From NCBI GenBank assembly GCA_934234215.1, contig CAKQHB010000036.1:1-21186 (forward strand): DNA of 21,186 nt, read 5' to 3'. The DNA is from an uncultured Cuneatibacter sp. (GTDB taxonomy: Bacteria > Bacillota > Clostridia > Lachnospirales > Lachnospiraceae). Shown here one piece after another: positions 13,932 through 21,186 of the stretch. The notes beneath the pieces are model-generated. The model searched no databases, had not been told where the DNA came from, and was given only the letters and a program-made list of their open reading frames with translations. The first letter of the stretch is position 1, and every line of letters starts with the position of its first letter. Position numbers and translations under genes: made by a program.

Positions 13932-14669
13932 ATGCGCGGAATTTATGACATTCATTGTCATGCACTTCCGGGAGTAGATGACGGAGCGAAGTCCCTGTCC
14001 GAGTCCCTGCAGATTTTGCAGATGGAGTGGGATGCCGGAGTGGAGCATGTACTGCTGACACCGCATTATCGCAGAGGGATGTTTGAGACGGACAGACACA
14101 TCGTACAGGAACAGTTTGCAAAGCTGCAGGAGGCATGCACGCAGAAGCTGCCGGAGCTGCAGCTATCTTTGGGCTGTGAGTTTCATTCGAATATGGACAT
14201 GACGCATCAGTTGCAGGAGGAGCCCGCCTATCGCCTGTGCGGATCAAGGACGATCCTGCTGGAGTTTTCCAGCCGGGATTCGCGGGACTATATTCGTGGG
14301 CGTGTGTATGAGGCAGTCAGGTACGGATATCGTGTCATCATTGCCCATCCGGAACGTTACCCGGCGATGCAGGAGGATCTGGATTTTACAGAAGATGTGA
14401 TGGACATCGGCGCCAGACTGCAGATCAATGCGGACAGTATTCTGGGAGAGGATGGACGCAGAGTAAAGAAATATTGTAAGCAATTGCTGAAATATGAGAT
14501 GGCAGACTTCATTGGAAGCGATGCACATAACTGCACGGATCGCCCGACGAGACTGGGGGAGTGTGCAGCATGGATTGAGAAAAAAATGGGGCGTGCGGCA
14601 GCGAGACGGCTGCTGATCGACAATCCGGAGAAGCTACTGCAGGATTGTGCAGGTGGTATCCATCTGTAG
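13932..14669 (+). CDS. cpsB: CpsB/YwqE-type PHP-domain protein tyrosine phosphatase
   Basis: A 245-residue metal-dependent phosphatase of the PHP fold. It would dephosphorylate the CpsD kinase tail encoded two genes later. Motifs are the N-terminal DIHCHALPGVDDG (His8 and His10 as metal ligands), LLTPHYRRG, GCEFHSN, IIAHPERYP and the terminal FIGSDAHN, all metal-binding blocks of the family. Length matches Gram-positive CpsB. GGAG at 13921-13924 precedes the start by 7 nt. It heads the exopolysaccharide operon with the order B-C-D, as in Clostridia and streptococci. Assignment is by family; the gene symbol follows streptococcal usage. Confidence 0.92.
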   Translation: MRGIYDIHCHALPGVDDGAKSLSESLQILQMEWDAGVEHVLLTPHYRRGMFETDRHIVQEQFAKLQEACTQKLPELQLSLGCEFHSNMDMTHQLQEEPAYRLCGSRTILLEFSSRDSRDYIRGRVYEAVRYGYRVIIAHPERYPAMQEDLDFTEDVMDIGARLQINADSILGEDGRRVKKYCKQLLKYEMADFIGSDAHNCTDRPTRLGECAAWIEKKMGRAAARRLLIDNPEKLLQDCAGGIHL

Positions 14670-14704
14670 ATTATAAAAACGTGTAGGGGAGAAATGAGAC
14701 AGGA

Positions 14705-15469
14705 ATGAACCAAAATCAGAAAAAGACAGATGAGATTGATTTATTAGAGCTGTTCCACGAGCTGTGGAAGCACGCAGGCGTGATCGTCCTCAGTGCAGCA
14801 GCTCTGGCATTGGTTGGTTTTTTATGCACACAGCTGCTGATGACACCGCAGTATGTATCTACCACGAAGATGTATGTACTGGCAGCAGATGCGAGTCAGG
14901 GACTGACAAACAGCGATCTGCAGGTCGGAACGCAGCTGACAAATGACTACAAAGAGCTGATCCAGAGCCGTCCCGTGACGGAGACGGTCATCGCAGATCT
15001 GAAGCTCATGGTTGGCGACCGTATGATGAAGCATGAGGAGCTGTTGGGCAAATTGTCCGTATCGAATTCTACGGATACCCGTGTCATCGCCATCAGCGTG
15101 ACTGACAGTGATCCGTACCGTGCGAGCGACATTGCGAATGCGATCCGTGAGACTGCAGCCAAGCACATTCAGGATGTTATGGATGTGGAATATGTCAAAG
15201 TAGTAGAAGATGCAAATATTCCGACGAATCCTTCCAGCCCCAGCAAGTCAAAGAATGCGATCCTGGCAGGTCTGCTGGGCGGTATCGTGGCAGCAGGTGT
15301 CATCATTGTGCGCTATCTGATGAATGATACGATCCAGACCCCGGAGGATATCGAGGCATATCTGGGGCTGAGCACACTGGGCAGCATCCCGGTAGCAGAA
15401 GATCCTGCAGCTGCAAGGAAGCGTCGTAAAAGAAAGAAAGCAACAAAGCAGGGAGGTGCAAAGCGATGA
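14705..15469 (+). CDS. cpsC: Wzz/CpsC-type polysaccharide chain-length and kinase-activator protein
   Basis: A 254-residue membrane protein with a short cytosolic N-terminus (EIDLLELFHELWKH), a first helix at about residues 27-45, an extracytoplasmic domain, a proline-rich NPSSPSKSK before the second helix (LAGLLGGIVAAGVIIVRYLM), and a Lys/Arg-rich cytosolic tail. This layout is that of Gram-positive CpsC/CapA proteins, whose C-terminus activates the separate CpsD kinase. It lies 35 bp after the phosphatase gene and overlaps the kinase gene by 4 bp (ATGA), in keeping with a stoichiometric complex. It controls polymer length and export together with the kinase. Confidence 0.92.
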   Translation: MNQNQKKTDEIDLLELFHELWKHAGVIVLSAAALALVGFLCTQLLMTPQYVSTTKMYVLAADASQGLTNSDLQVGTQLTNDYKELIQSRPVTETVIADLKLMVGDRMMKHEELLGKLSVSNSTDTRVIAISVTDSDPYRASDIANAIRETAAKHIQDVMDVEYVKVVEDANIPTNPSSPSKSKNAILAGLLGGIVAAGVIIVRYLMNDTIQTPEDIEAYLGLSTLGSIPVAEDPAAARKRRKRKKATKQGGAKR

Positions 15470-16224
15470 ATCAGGTGAATTTGCGAATCGAACCGCTGGA
15501 TTTTCAGACCGAAGAAGCATACAAAGCGCTGCGTGCCAACCTTCAGTTCTGCGGAGCAGATAAAAAGGCAATCGTCCTGACAAGCTGCACTCCGAACGAG
15601 GGCAAGTCCAATGCAAGTCTGCAGCTGGCGCTGTCTCTGGCAAAGTCCGGAAAGAAGACTGCATTGATCGATGCGGATATGCGCAAATCCGTTCTGCTGG
15701 GCAGTGTCTATGAGGGTACAAAAGAAGTTCTTGGACTTTCTCATTACCTGTCCGGACAGAATAGTCTGCAGGATGTATTATACAGTACCAATCTCTCGAA
15801 CTTTTATACGATCTTTTCCGGTCCCTTCCCGCCAAACCCGGCAGAGCTGCTGGGGGGAGAGCGTTTTGAGGAGATGCTGGAAACGCTGAAAAAAGTGTGT
15901 GATTACATCATCATCGACACACCGCCGATCGGTCGTGTCATTGATGCAGCAGTCATCGCCGGCAAGTGCGATGGAGCAGTGCTGCTCATTGAGTCCGGTG
16001 CGATCAGCTATCGTTTCGCACAGGAAGTGAAGGAGCAGCTGGAGCGTACCGGCTGTCCGATGCTGGGTGCGATCCTGAACAAGGTGGATCCTACCGAGGG
16101 CTATGGCAAGTACGGCAAATACGGTAAGTATGGAAAATATGGCAAGTACGGCAAATATGGCAGCTACGGTGCTTACGGACACTACGGTGAAAGTAGTGTC
16201 AAGTCCGAAAACGGGGGTCAGTGA
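15466..16224 (+). CDS. cpsD: CpsD/CapB-type bacterial tyrosine kinase with a ten-tyrosine C-terminal tail
   Basis: A 252-residue cytosolic BY-kinase. Walker A reads TPNEGKSN (42-49, Asn where Gly is more usual), Walker A' ALIDADMRKS and Walker B YIIIDTPPI. The C-terminus (16102-16191) is YGK six times, then YGS, YGA, YGH and YGE: ten tyrosines every third residue, the substrate cluster for inter-subunit autophosphorylation. Tyr, Gly and Lys codons vary synonymously between units, so the array is maintained as protein, not a fresh DNA slippage product. Coupled to cpsC by ATGA overlap. Phosphorylation and dephosphorylation with the upstream phosphatase set polymer assembly. Confidence 0.94.
   Translation: MNQVNLRIEPLDFQTEEAYKALRANLQFCGADKKAIVLTSCTPNEGKSNASLQLALSLAKSGKKTALIDADMRKSVLLGSVYEGTKEVLGLSHYLSGQNSLQDVLYSTNLSNFYTIFSGPFPPNPAELLGGERFEEMLETLKKVCDYIIIDTPPIGRVIDAAVIAGKCDGAVLLIESGAISYRFAQEVKEQLERTGCPMLGAILNKVDPTEGYGKYGKYGKYGKYGKYGKYGSYGAYGHYGESSVKSENGGQ
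16102..16191 (+). repeat. 9-bp tandem repeat coding for the YGx tyrosine tail
   Basis: Ten consecutive 9-bp units, each TAY GGN NNN. The first six encode Tyr-Gly-Lys; the last four end in Ser, Ala, His and Glu. Third-position differences between units limit the longest perfect DNA repeat, but the array could still change in unit number by recombination. Confidence 0.9.
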
Positions 16225-16982
16225 TGAAAACAGGGGAAAAGAAAATTCTGGTATTACTGACCGTCATAACCGTACTTTTGGCAGCAGCAGTTGTCGTGGT
16301 TCGCTTTATGAATGATCGGACAGGGCCTGTTGTAACAGTGAAGAGCGACCTGACTTACCACAACGGCATCACAGAGGAGGAGCTTCTGGACGGCGTCACC
16401 GCCAGAGATAACAAGGATGGCGATGTGTCCGACAGCTTGCGTGTAACGGCAATCTATCCGGGGGAAAATGATGGACAGGCAGTCGTTGTCTACATGGCAA
16501 AGGACTCCCATAACAATGTCACAAAATATATCCGTATTCTGGATGTGGAAGCCGGTGCAGCGGTAGACAGCATCGGAAAAGTACCGACCGATACGAGTAC
16601 CGACACAGAGACCGAGCCTGAAAGTACGGAGCCGGAAACGGAAGCTGCAGAACAGCCGGATACCGAAGCGGCAGCTGCAGATCCGGAAACAGCTGCGAGA
16701 GAGTCCGCGGAGGCAGATATTGCAGCGCTGGCACCGGCAGCACCGGTACTGCGCCTGAAGCAATATACGGTGACGATTCCGGTGGGAAGCACATTTAATC
16801 AGCTTTCCTACATCGAGAATGTTACGGATGACAAAGATACAAGAGAGGTGCTGTACCGACAGATCATGATCGAGGGCAGTGTCAATCCGGCAGCTGCCGG
16901 AACATATGAACTGATTTACTGGGCAAAGGACACGGATGGGAACAGCTCGAATCGTGCGAAGCTGACCGTGACAGTACAGTAG
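16224..16982 (+). CDS. Membrane-anchored extracytoplasmic protein with two Ig-like (DUF5011-type) domains
   Basis: A 252-residue protein with one N-terminal membrane helix (about 8-26, rich in Val/Leu/Ala) and the rest outside. The first domain (about 30-110) has a GPVVTVKSDLTYHNGI start and DGVTARDNKDGDVSDSL, the pattern of bacterial DUF5011/Cry22-like Ig folds. An acidic Thr/Glu/Pro/Ala-rich linker (about 115-165) follows. The second domain has IPVGSTFNQLSYIENV, AAAGTYELIYWAKDTDGNSS and a C-terminal beta strand. ATG 16224 is preferred (GGGGG at 16213-16217, 6-nt spacing) over GTG 16221; both overlap the kinase stop. Placement between kinase and sugar transferase suggests a role in polymer attachment, assembly or sensing, but no catalytic residues are visible. 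Confidence 0.75.
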   Translation: MKTGEKKILVLLTVITVLLAAAVVVVRFMNDRTGPVVTVKSDLTYHNGITEEELLDGVTARDNKDGDVSDSLRVTAIYPGENDGQAVVVYMAKDSHNNVTKYIRILDVEAGAAVDSIGKVPTDTSTDTETEPESTEPETEAAEQPDTEAAAADPETAARESAEADIAALAPAAPVLRLKQYTVTIPVGSTFNQLSYIENVTDDKDTREVLYRQIMIEGSVNPAAAGTYELIYWAKDTDGNSSNRAKLTVTVQ

Positions 16983-17001
16983 TTTACAAGGGAAGAATGA
17001 G

Positions 17002-18360
17002 ATGAAAAAGAGAATTCCATTTGCTTTCGTAAAGCTTATCAACGTCATTTTGCTGACACTGCCATTTCTGGCATGTTGGCTGTACTACTATGAGCCAAAG
17101 ACTGCGACCGCCGGTTCCAGACAGGTAACAGTACTGGTTCTGCTTATTTTCTTAGCACTTTGTTATTTCTTCTGCCAGAGACTGGATTGCTTCCGGGTAT
17201 CTGTCCTGCAGATCCGCGATATTGTGTTTGGTCAGGTATTGGCAACGATGATCAGCGATGTGATTCTGTATGTGCTGATCTGGATGCTGTCCATACATCT
17301 GCCAAATCTGCTGCCGGGACTGGCATGCTGGGTCGTACAATGTGTGATCGGTGCAGTCTGGGGAGTGGTGATGTATCGCAGTTATTTCGCAAGTCATCCG
17401 CCGATGAAGACAATCGTGATCTATGACGAACGTATGGGAATGGAAAATCTGATCCATACATACGGTCTGGAGAAGCGTTTTGATATCACCGATGTATACG
17501 CAGTGGAAGATATCATCGATCATCTGGAAATATTAGATTCGTCAGATTGTGCATTCCTGTGCGGCATTCATTCTACCCAGAGAAATATCATTTTGAAATA
17601 TTGTACCCATCATGGAATTAAGCTGTTTATGATTCCCCGTATCTCCGATGTGATGATGCGTGGCTCCGAGCAGATCCATATGTTACATATGCCGATCCTG
17701 AAAAATCAGAGATACAAGCCGTCACCGGAATATCGCGTGATCAAGCGTCTGTCGGATATCCTGCTTTCCGGAGCTGCAATCATCATCCTGTCTCCATTGT
17801 TTCTGATCACTTCCATCGCAGTCAAATCTGATGGTGGCCCTGCTTTCTACAAGCAGAAGCGTCTGACAAAGGATGGCCGAGTCTTTGAAATCCTGAAATT
17901 CCGCAGCATGCGTGTGGACGCTGAGAAATACAGCGGCGCAGTACTGTCTGCCGGTGAGAATGATCCTCGTATCACAAAGGTTGGTCACATCATCCGCGCC
18001 TGCCGTCTTGATGAATTGCCGCAGCTCATCAACATCCTGAAGGGTGATATGAGCATCGTAGGTCCGAGACCGGAGCGTCCCGAGCTACAAAAAGAGATTG
18101 AGAAGGAAGTACCGGACTTTGGTCTGCGCCTGCAGGTGAGAGCCGGTCTGACCGGATATGCGCAGGTTTATGGAAAGTATAATACGACTTTCTATGACAA
18201 GCTGCTTATGGATCTGATGTACATCTCCAAGGCAAGCATCCTGGAAGACCTGACCATCATGCTGGCAACCGTGAAGATCCTGACCAGTAAGGAAAGCACG
18301 GAAGGCGTGGGAGAAGGCAATGAGGATCTGAAAAAGAGAGAAAAACAGAAGGTTGGTTAA
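17002..18360 (+). CDS. Polyprenyl-phosphate sugar-1-phosphate transferase (initiating glycosyltransferase)
   Basis: A 452-residue membrane enzyme. The N-terminal half has about four membrane helices and a CoA-binding-like soluble part (MKTIVIYDERMG, ITDVYAVEDIIDHLE). The C-terminal half from about residue 245 is the bacterial sugar transferase domain: an anchor helix (ILLSGAAIIILSPLFLITSIAV), GGPAFYKQKRLTKDGRVFEILKFRSM, DELPQLINILKGDMSIVGPRPERPE and VRAGLTGYAQVYGKY. It transfers a sugar-1-phosphate to undecaprenyl phosphate on the inner membrane face, the first committed step for the repeat unit. GGGAAGA at 16990-16996 is the ribosome site. Which sugar is used cannot be read. A Lys/Glu-rich tail ends the protein. 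It is the last gene of the conserved operon head. Confidence 0.93.
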   Translation: MKKRIPFAFVKLINVILLTLPFLACWLYYYEPKTATAGSRQVTVLVLLIFLALCYFFCQRLDCFRVSVLQIRDIVFGQVLATMISDVILYVLIWMLSIHLPNLLPGLACWVVQCVIGAVWGVVMYRSYFASHPPMKTIVIYDERMGMENLIHTYGLEKRFDITDVYAVEDIIDHLEILDSSDCAFLCGIHSTQRNIILKYCTHHGIKLFMIPRISDVMMRGSEQIHMLHMPILKNQRYKPSPEYRVIKRLSDILLSGAAIIILSPLFLITSIAVKSDGGPAFYKQKRLTKDGRVFEILKFRSMRVDAEKYSGAVLSAGENDPRITKVGHIIRACRLDELPQLINILKGDMSIVGPRPERPELQKEIEKEVPDFGLRLQVRAGLTGYAQVYGKYNTTFYDKLLMDLMYISKASILEDLTIMLATVKILTSKESTEGVGEGNEDLKKREKQKVG

Positions 18361-18708
18361 AAGTTCGAATGTTTTACACTTTATGCGATTGAGATGCTAG
18401 TGTGAGAATCCTGTTTATGCTGAAAAGCACCGAGGGGATGTGCTGATACTTACACAGCGGTTTCGGGGCTGAGCGATGATAACATCATCTGCGATTTCAT
18501 CCCGGTCTTGGAGATAACAAGGCGGATGTGAGAGTGATGGTGATAACCACATGGTCGCAGAGATGCTCATTCGTGTGGGGTAATCCAGCATAAGCAAGGA
18601 AGCTACCGTAGCGTCAAAAATGGTGCAATTTAGAGCATGGTGGAGACCCAATGCAGCGGCGCGAGACATTGTGGCGGCACAAGAATAGCGGCAGTGTAAC
18701 TCACACTG

Positions 18709-18736
18709 TTGAGGATGATTAGTAGAGCTTTATAAG
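18709..18736 (+). promoter_or_regulatory. Candidate promoter for the downstream glycosyltransferase genes
   Basis: TTGAGG (18709-18714) and TATAAG (18731-18736) are separated by 16 bp. It lies directly after AGTGTAACTCACACT (18693-18707), an inverted pair of the TYACACT half-site also seen upstream of cpsB. Transcription would begin at about the base of the hairpin at 18743-18776. Confidence 0.35.
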
Positions 18737-18742
18737 AAATAA

Positions 18743-18776
18743 ACGGCTCAGACTCTTTGAGATGAGTCTGGGCTGT
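18743..18776 (+). other. Stem-loop in the leader of the glycosyltransferase gene
   Basis: ACGGCTCAGACTC (18743-18755) pairs with GAGTCTGGGCTGT (18764-18776) using 13 pairs, two of them G-U in RNA, with an 8-nt loop. Only a weak T-containing tail (TAGTTC) follows, so it is a poor terminator. It could protect the 5' end of a transcript from the candidate promoter just upstream, or weaken read-through from the operon head. Confidence 0.55.
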
Positions 18777-18825
18777 TAGTTCAAATCGATCAAAACGAGA
18801 AGTAAAAGAGGAAGAATATAAGCAT

Positions 18826-20034
18826 ATGAGGATACTGATTCATACTGACGAGTACTATCCCACAGCCCAAGCGTGTTCTTATCGAATGCGTACGATGGCA
18901 GATGCGTTCGTCGATCAAGGCGATGAGGTTGTGGTGATTGCTAGTTCTACCAATAAGGGAAATGGAAAAATTGAGCAGAGGAGAGAAGAAATTCTGTACT
19001 CTCCGGCGATTCGCATGAAGAAGAAAACGACAGTAATGCGAATGCTCAATAATTTCAGCTTCGGTTTTACATCTATTTTCACTGCACTTAAAGCGGGCAA
19101 AATTGATGTTATTATTACTACATCTCCTCCGCCGCTGGTTAGTATCCCCGGATGGATCATTGCAAAGTGTAAGGGCGCAAAGCTCGTGTATGATGTTCGT
19201 GATATTTGGCCGGATGTTGCGCTTGAGATGGGAAGCTTTGCGGAAGGCAGTATTTACTGCAAAGTATTCAGAACAATCACGCGCTTTATGTACAAACATG
19301 CTGATTGGGTGACTACTGTTTCGCCGGGAAAAGTTGAGAAAATCAAAAACCACGTGATTTCCGTAGGCGGTAAAAAGGGCGGCGCTGACCATATAGATAA
19401 GGTGAAGTTGGTCGGCAATGGCTTTGATGAGAGCGTGGAAAATAGCTCCATAGACAAAGAACTGATTGACCAGTATGAGTTGGATAAGAAATTTACCTGT
19501 GTTTATGTTGGTAATATTGGACTGGCACAGGGATTGGGAGCTCTGCTGGATATGGCAGAGCAGTCTAGGCATAAAGAAGTTCAGTTCCTATTGTTTGGTA
19601 AAGGCGCAGAAAAGGAAATGCTGGAACAGCAAGCTAGAGAGCGTGGACTGGACAATGTCTACTTCTGTGGTGTTCTTCCACACGAAAAAGTATATACGCT
19701 ACTTTCTTATGCCAAGATGAGCTTTATCCCTCTGAAGAATTCCAATATGAAGGATAGTATCCCGACAAAGGTCTATGAGGCTCTCGGAATTGGTTGTCCG
19801 GTACTTCTTGTTGCAGAAGGAGATTCCTGTGATATCGTAAACGAGTCTGAAATGGGCAGATGCGTTTCTCCGGATCACACAGAGAAGCTTGCAGAAGTTT
19901 TCGATGAAATGGTCGAGAACTATTCAACATACAGTGAGCATCGTACTGAAGCAAGAAAATTGATGCATGAAAAATATTCGCGGCAACAGATTGCAATTGC
20001 CTTTGAAAAGCAGTTGCATGAATTGCTGAATTAA
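18826..20034 (+). CDS. Glycosyltransferase, GT4 family, WbuB-like
   Basis: A 402-residue GT-B fold enzyme. The N-terminal domain begins MRILIHTDEYYPTAQACSYR and contains TTSPPPLVSIPG and the typical LVYDVRDIWPDVALEMG of WbuB-type aminosugar transferases, then TTVSPGK. The C-terminal nucleotide-sugar domain starts near FTCVYVGNIGLAQGL, with LLFGKGAEKEML, VYFCGVLPHEKV and IPTKVYEALGIGCPVL. It would add the next sugar to the lipid-linked intermediate made by the upstream transferase. AGAGGAAG (18807-18814) precedes the ATG. Codon use is more AT-ending than in the operon head, consistent with exchangeable glycan genes. Acceptor and donor are unknown; WbuB homologues use N-acetylfucosamine-type donors, but that is only a family hint. 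Confidence 0.9.
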   Translation: MRILIHTDEYYPTAQACSYRMRTMADAFVDQGDEVVVIASSTNKGNGKIEQRREEILYSPAIRMKKKTTVMRMLNNFSFGFTSIFTALKAGKIDVIITTSPPPLVSIPGWIIAKCKGAKLVYDVRDIWPDVALEMGSFAEGSIYCKVFRTITRFMYKHADWVTTVSPGKVEKIKNHVISVGGKKGGADHIDKVKLVGNGFDESVENSSIDKELIDQYELDKKFTCVYVGNIGLAQGLGALLDMAEQSRHKEVQFLLFGKGAEKEMLEQQARERGLDNVYFCGVLPHEKVYTLLSYAKMSFIPLKNSNMKDSIPTKVYEALGIGCPVLLVAEGDSCDIVNESEMGRCVSPDHTEKLAEVFDEMVENYSTYSEHRTEARKLMHEKYSRQQIAIAFEKQLHELLN

Positions 20035-20050
20035 TGATGGAGGAAAGAAA

Positions 20051-21186
20051 ATGGTTAACGTAATTGGCTTGGGCTACATTGGTCTGCCTACTGCTTTGAT
20101 GATGGCTTCCCACGGTGTGGAAGTAATCGGTACTGACTATAATAAGGAACTGGTTGCTACCTTGAATGCAGGTAAAACTACGTTCAAGGAAAAGGGGCTG
20201 GATGAATTGTTCCAAAATGCTCTGGCATCTGGTGTTAAGTTCACCACTGAGTATCAGGTTACCGATACCTACATTGTGTCTGTTCCTACTCCGTATGACA
20301 AGTTCAGCAAGAAGGTTGATGCCTGCTATGTGGCGGAAGCTGTAAAGGACGTCATGCGGGTTTGTCCGAAGGGCGCAACGGTTGTCGTGGAGTCTACTGT
20401 TTCTCCGGGAACCATTGATAAGTATGTCCGTCCTGTAATTGAAGCAAATGGCTTTAAAATTGGTGAAGACATCAATCTTGTCCATGCTCCGGAGCGGATC
20501 ATCCCTGGCAACATGGTCTACGAGCTGCTACACAACAACCGCACCATCGGTGCAGACGACAAGGCTATTGGTGAGAAGGTGAAAGAACTCTACTCTTCCT
20601 TCTGCCAAGGCGAGATTGTTGTCACCGACATTCGCACTGCTGAGATGACCAAGGTTGTTGAGAACACTTTCCGCGCAGTCAATATTGCCTTTGCTAATGA
20701 GCTGGCGAAAATTTGCCGCCATGACAACATGGATGTCTATGAGATTATCAAGATCTGCAATATGCATCCTCGCGTAAACATCCTGCAGCCGGGACCCGGT
20801 GTCGGCGGTCACTGCATCAGCGTTGATCCGTGGTTCCTCGTTGGCGACTATCCTTCTCTGGCCAAGGTCATCGATGAGTCTATGAAGACCAATGACGGTA
20901 TGCCTGATTTCGTGTTGAATCGTATCTACGAGATTATGAAGGAAAAGGGTCTGACTGATGTGAGCCGTGTCGGTCTGTATGGTCTGACCTATAAAGAAAA
21001 TGTCGATGACATGCGTGAGTCTCCGACGCTGCAGCTGTTGGAGAGCCAGGAACGTCATCTGGCAACTGGTCTGAAGGTGTATGATCCGTTTATCACCAAG
21101 GATGTGGTCAAGAACCAGTACCACGATCTTGACGCTTTCCTCGCAGATGTCGATATGGTCGTTGTCATGGTCAAGCATACCGAGAT
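20051..21186 (+). CDS. wecC: UDP-N-acetyl-D-mannosamine dehydrogenase-like protein (3' end beyond window)
   Basis: At least 378 residues are present, no stop is reached, and the reading frame is intact to the last base. It belongs to the UDP-glucose/GDP-mannose 6-dehydrogenase family: NAD-binding VIGLGYIGLPTA at residues 4-15, VSVPTPYD, VVESTVSPGT, APERIIPG (as in WecC-type enzymes), and the catalytic cysteine Cys255 in PGVGGHCISVDPWF. The C-terminal UDP domain begins around YGLTYKENVDDMRESP. It oxidises the C6 of a UDP-HexNAc, probably UDP-ManNAc, to the uronic acid, giving an acidic sugar for the polysaccharide. GGAGG (20039-20043) lies 7 nt upstream and the gap to the glycosyltransferase is 16 bp, so both are one transcript. 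UDP-GlcNAc specificity is an alternative. Confidence 0.9.
   Translation, partial: MVNVIGLGYIGLPTALMMASHGVEVIGTDYNKELVATLNAGKTTFKEKGLDELFQNALASGVKFTTEYQVTDTYIVSVPTPYDKFSKKVDACYVAEAVKDVMRVCPKGATVVVESTVSPGTIDKYVRPVIEANGFKIGEDINLVHAPERIIPGNMVYELLHNNRTIGADDKAIGEKVKELYSSFCQGEIVVTDIRTAEMTKVVENTFRAVNIAFANELAKICRHDNMDVYEIIKICNMHPRVNILQPGPGVGGHCISVDPWFLVGDYPSLAKVIDESMKTNDGMPDFVLNRIYEIMKEKGLTDVSRVGLYGLTYKENVDDMRESPTLQLLESQERHLATGLKVYDPFITKDVVKNQYHDLDAFLADVDMVVVMVKHTE

Larger units (their letters stand above)
18361..18825 (+). other. 465-bp stretch without a convincing gene, between conserved and glycan-specific parts of the locus
   Basis: All three forward frames are broken by stops. Frame fragments such as VRILFMLKSTEGM (from 18405) and ENPVYAEKHRGDVLILTQRF (from about 18407) look protein-like but stop quickly, so a decayed gene is possible; I do not recognise the family. 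An 84-codon reverse frame (18415-18669) has no ribosome site and no known motif. Structural signals include TTTTACACT (18372-18380) with GCTAGTGTGA (18396-18405), a GATGAT/ATCATC hairpin near 18475-18490, CAGTGT (18692-18697) with ACACTG (18703-18708), a candidate promoter and a leader hairpin. A structured RNA is the alternative reading. Confidence 0.5.

Noticed and set aside
18373..18386. Resemblance of TTTACACTTTATGC to the E. coli lac promoter
   Set aside because: No matching -10 at the right distance; taken as coincidence, with the shared TTTTACACT motif of the locus as the better explanation.
18415..18669. 84-codon minus-strand frame in the gene-free stretch
   Set aside because: No ribosome site, no recognisable motif, and opposite to all neighbouring genes.
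20528..21178. 216-codon minus-strand frame at the window end
   Set aside because: Antisense to the nucleotide-sugar dehydrogenase, whose forward frame runs intact with all motifs.
1..21186. CRISPR array, tRNA or rRNA genes, transposase or integrase
   Set aside because: No regularly spaced repeats with unique spacers, no cloverleaf or conserved rRNA segments, and no transposase or integrase motif were seen in reading the window.

Overview
The window looks like a piece of a low-to-moderate GC Gram-positive anaerobe of the class Clostridia, most likely Lachnospiraceae or a relative. The reasons are the lipoprotein-type binding protein, strong GGAGG-type ribosome sites, a bacterial K+-dependent type membrane pyrophosphatase, and a Firmicutes-style CpsB/CpsC/CpsD capsule control module. 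This is an inference from gene content; no rRNA or other taxonomic marker is present. All recognisable genes are on the + strand.

Region 1 (1-5995): a repeat element cut by the window edge and a promoter, then a tightly overlapping six-gene operon. It encodes a class I SAM methyltransferase, a substrate-binding lipoprotein, two permeases and two ATPases of the nickel/peptide (NikABCDE/Dpp) ABC family. The first ATPase gene carries a 135-bp in-frame insertion. It is a copy of the same palindromic repeat found at the window start and again near 12.1 kb, and it adds 45 residues between Walker A and the Q-loop. This protein-embedded mobile palindrome is the most striking observation here.

Region 2 (5996-9663): a GH36 alpha-galactosidase behind its own promoter, whose -35/-10 spacer holds a perfect 14-bp palindrome. 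It overlaps a PlsC-like acyltransferase with an internal zinc ribbon. A bidirectional-type terminator closes the unit.

Region 3 (9664-13734): an ion-pumping membrane pyrophosphatase (hppA) with its own promoter. Next come a short leader with a terminator hairpin, the third (internally deleted) repeat copy, an SGNH hydrolase, and a translationally coupled LysR regulator.

Region 4 (13735-21186): an exopolysaccharide/capsule locus. CpsB-type PHP phosphatase, CpsC/Wzz chain-length protein, CpsD tyrosine kinase with a ten-tyrosine tail, a membrane-anchored Ig-like-fold protein and a polyprenyl-phosphate sugar-1-phosphate transferase form the conserved head. A 465-bp stretch without a clear gene then separates this head from the glycan-specific part: a WbuB-like glycosyltransferase and a UDP-N-acetylmannosamine-type dehydrogenase cut by the window end. 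The two non-coding stretches of this locus share a TTTTACACT ... GCTA(T)GTGTGA motif at nearly the same spacing, which could be a common operator or alternative promoter.
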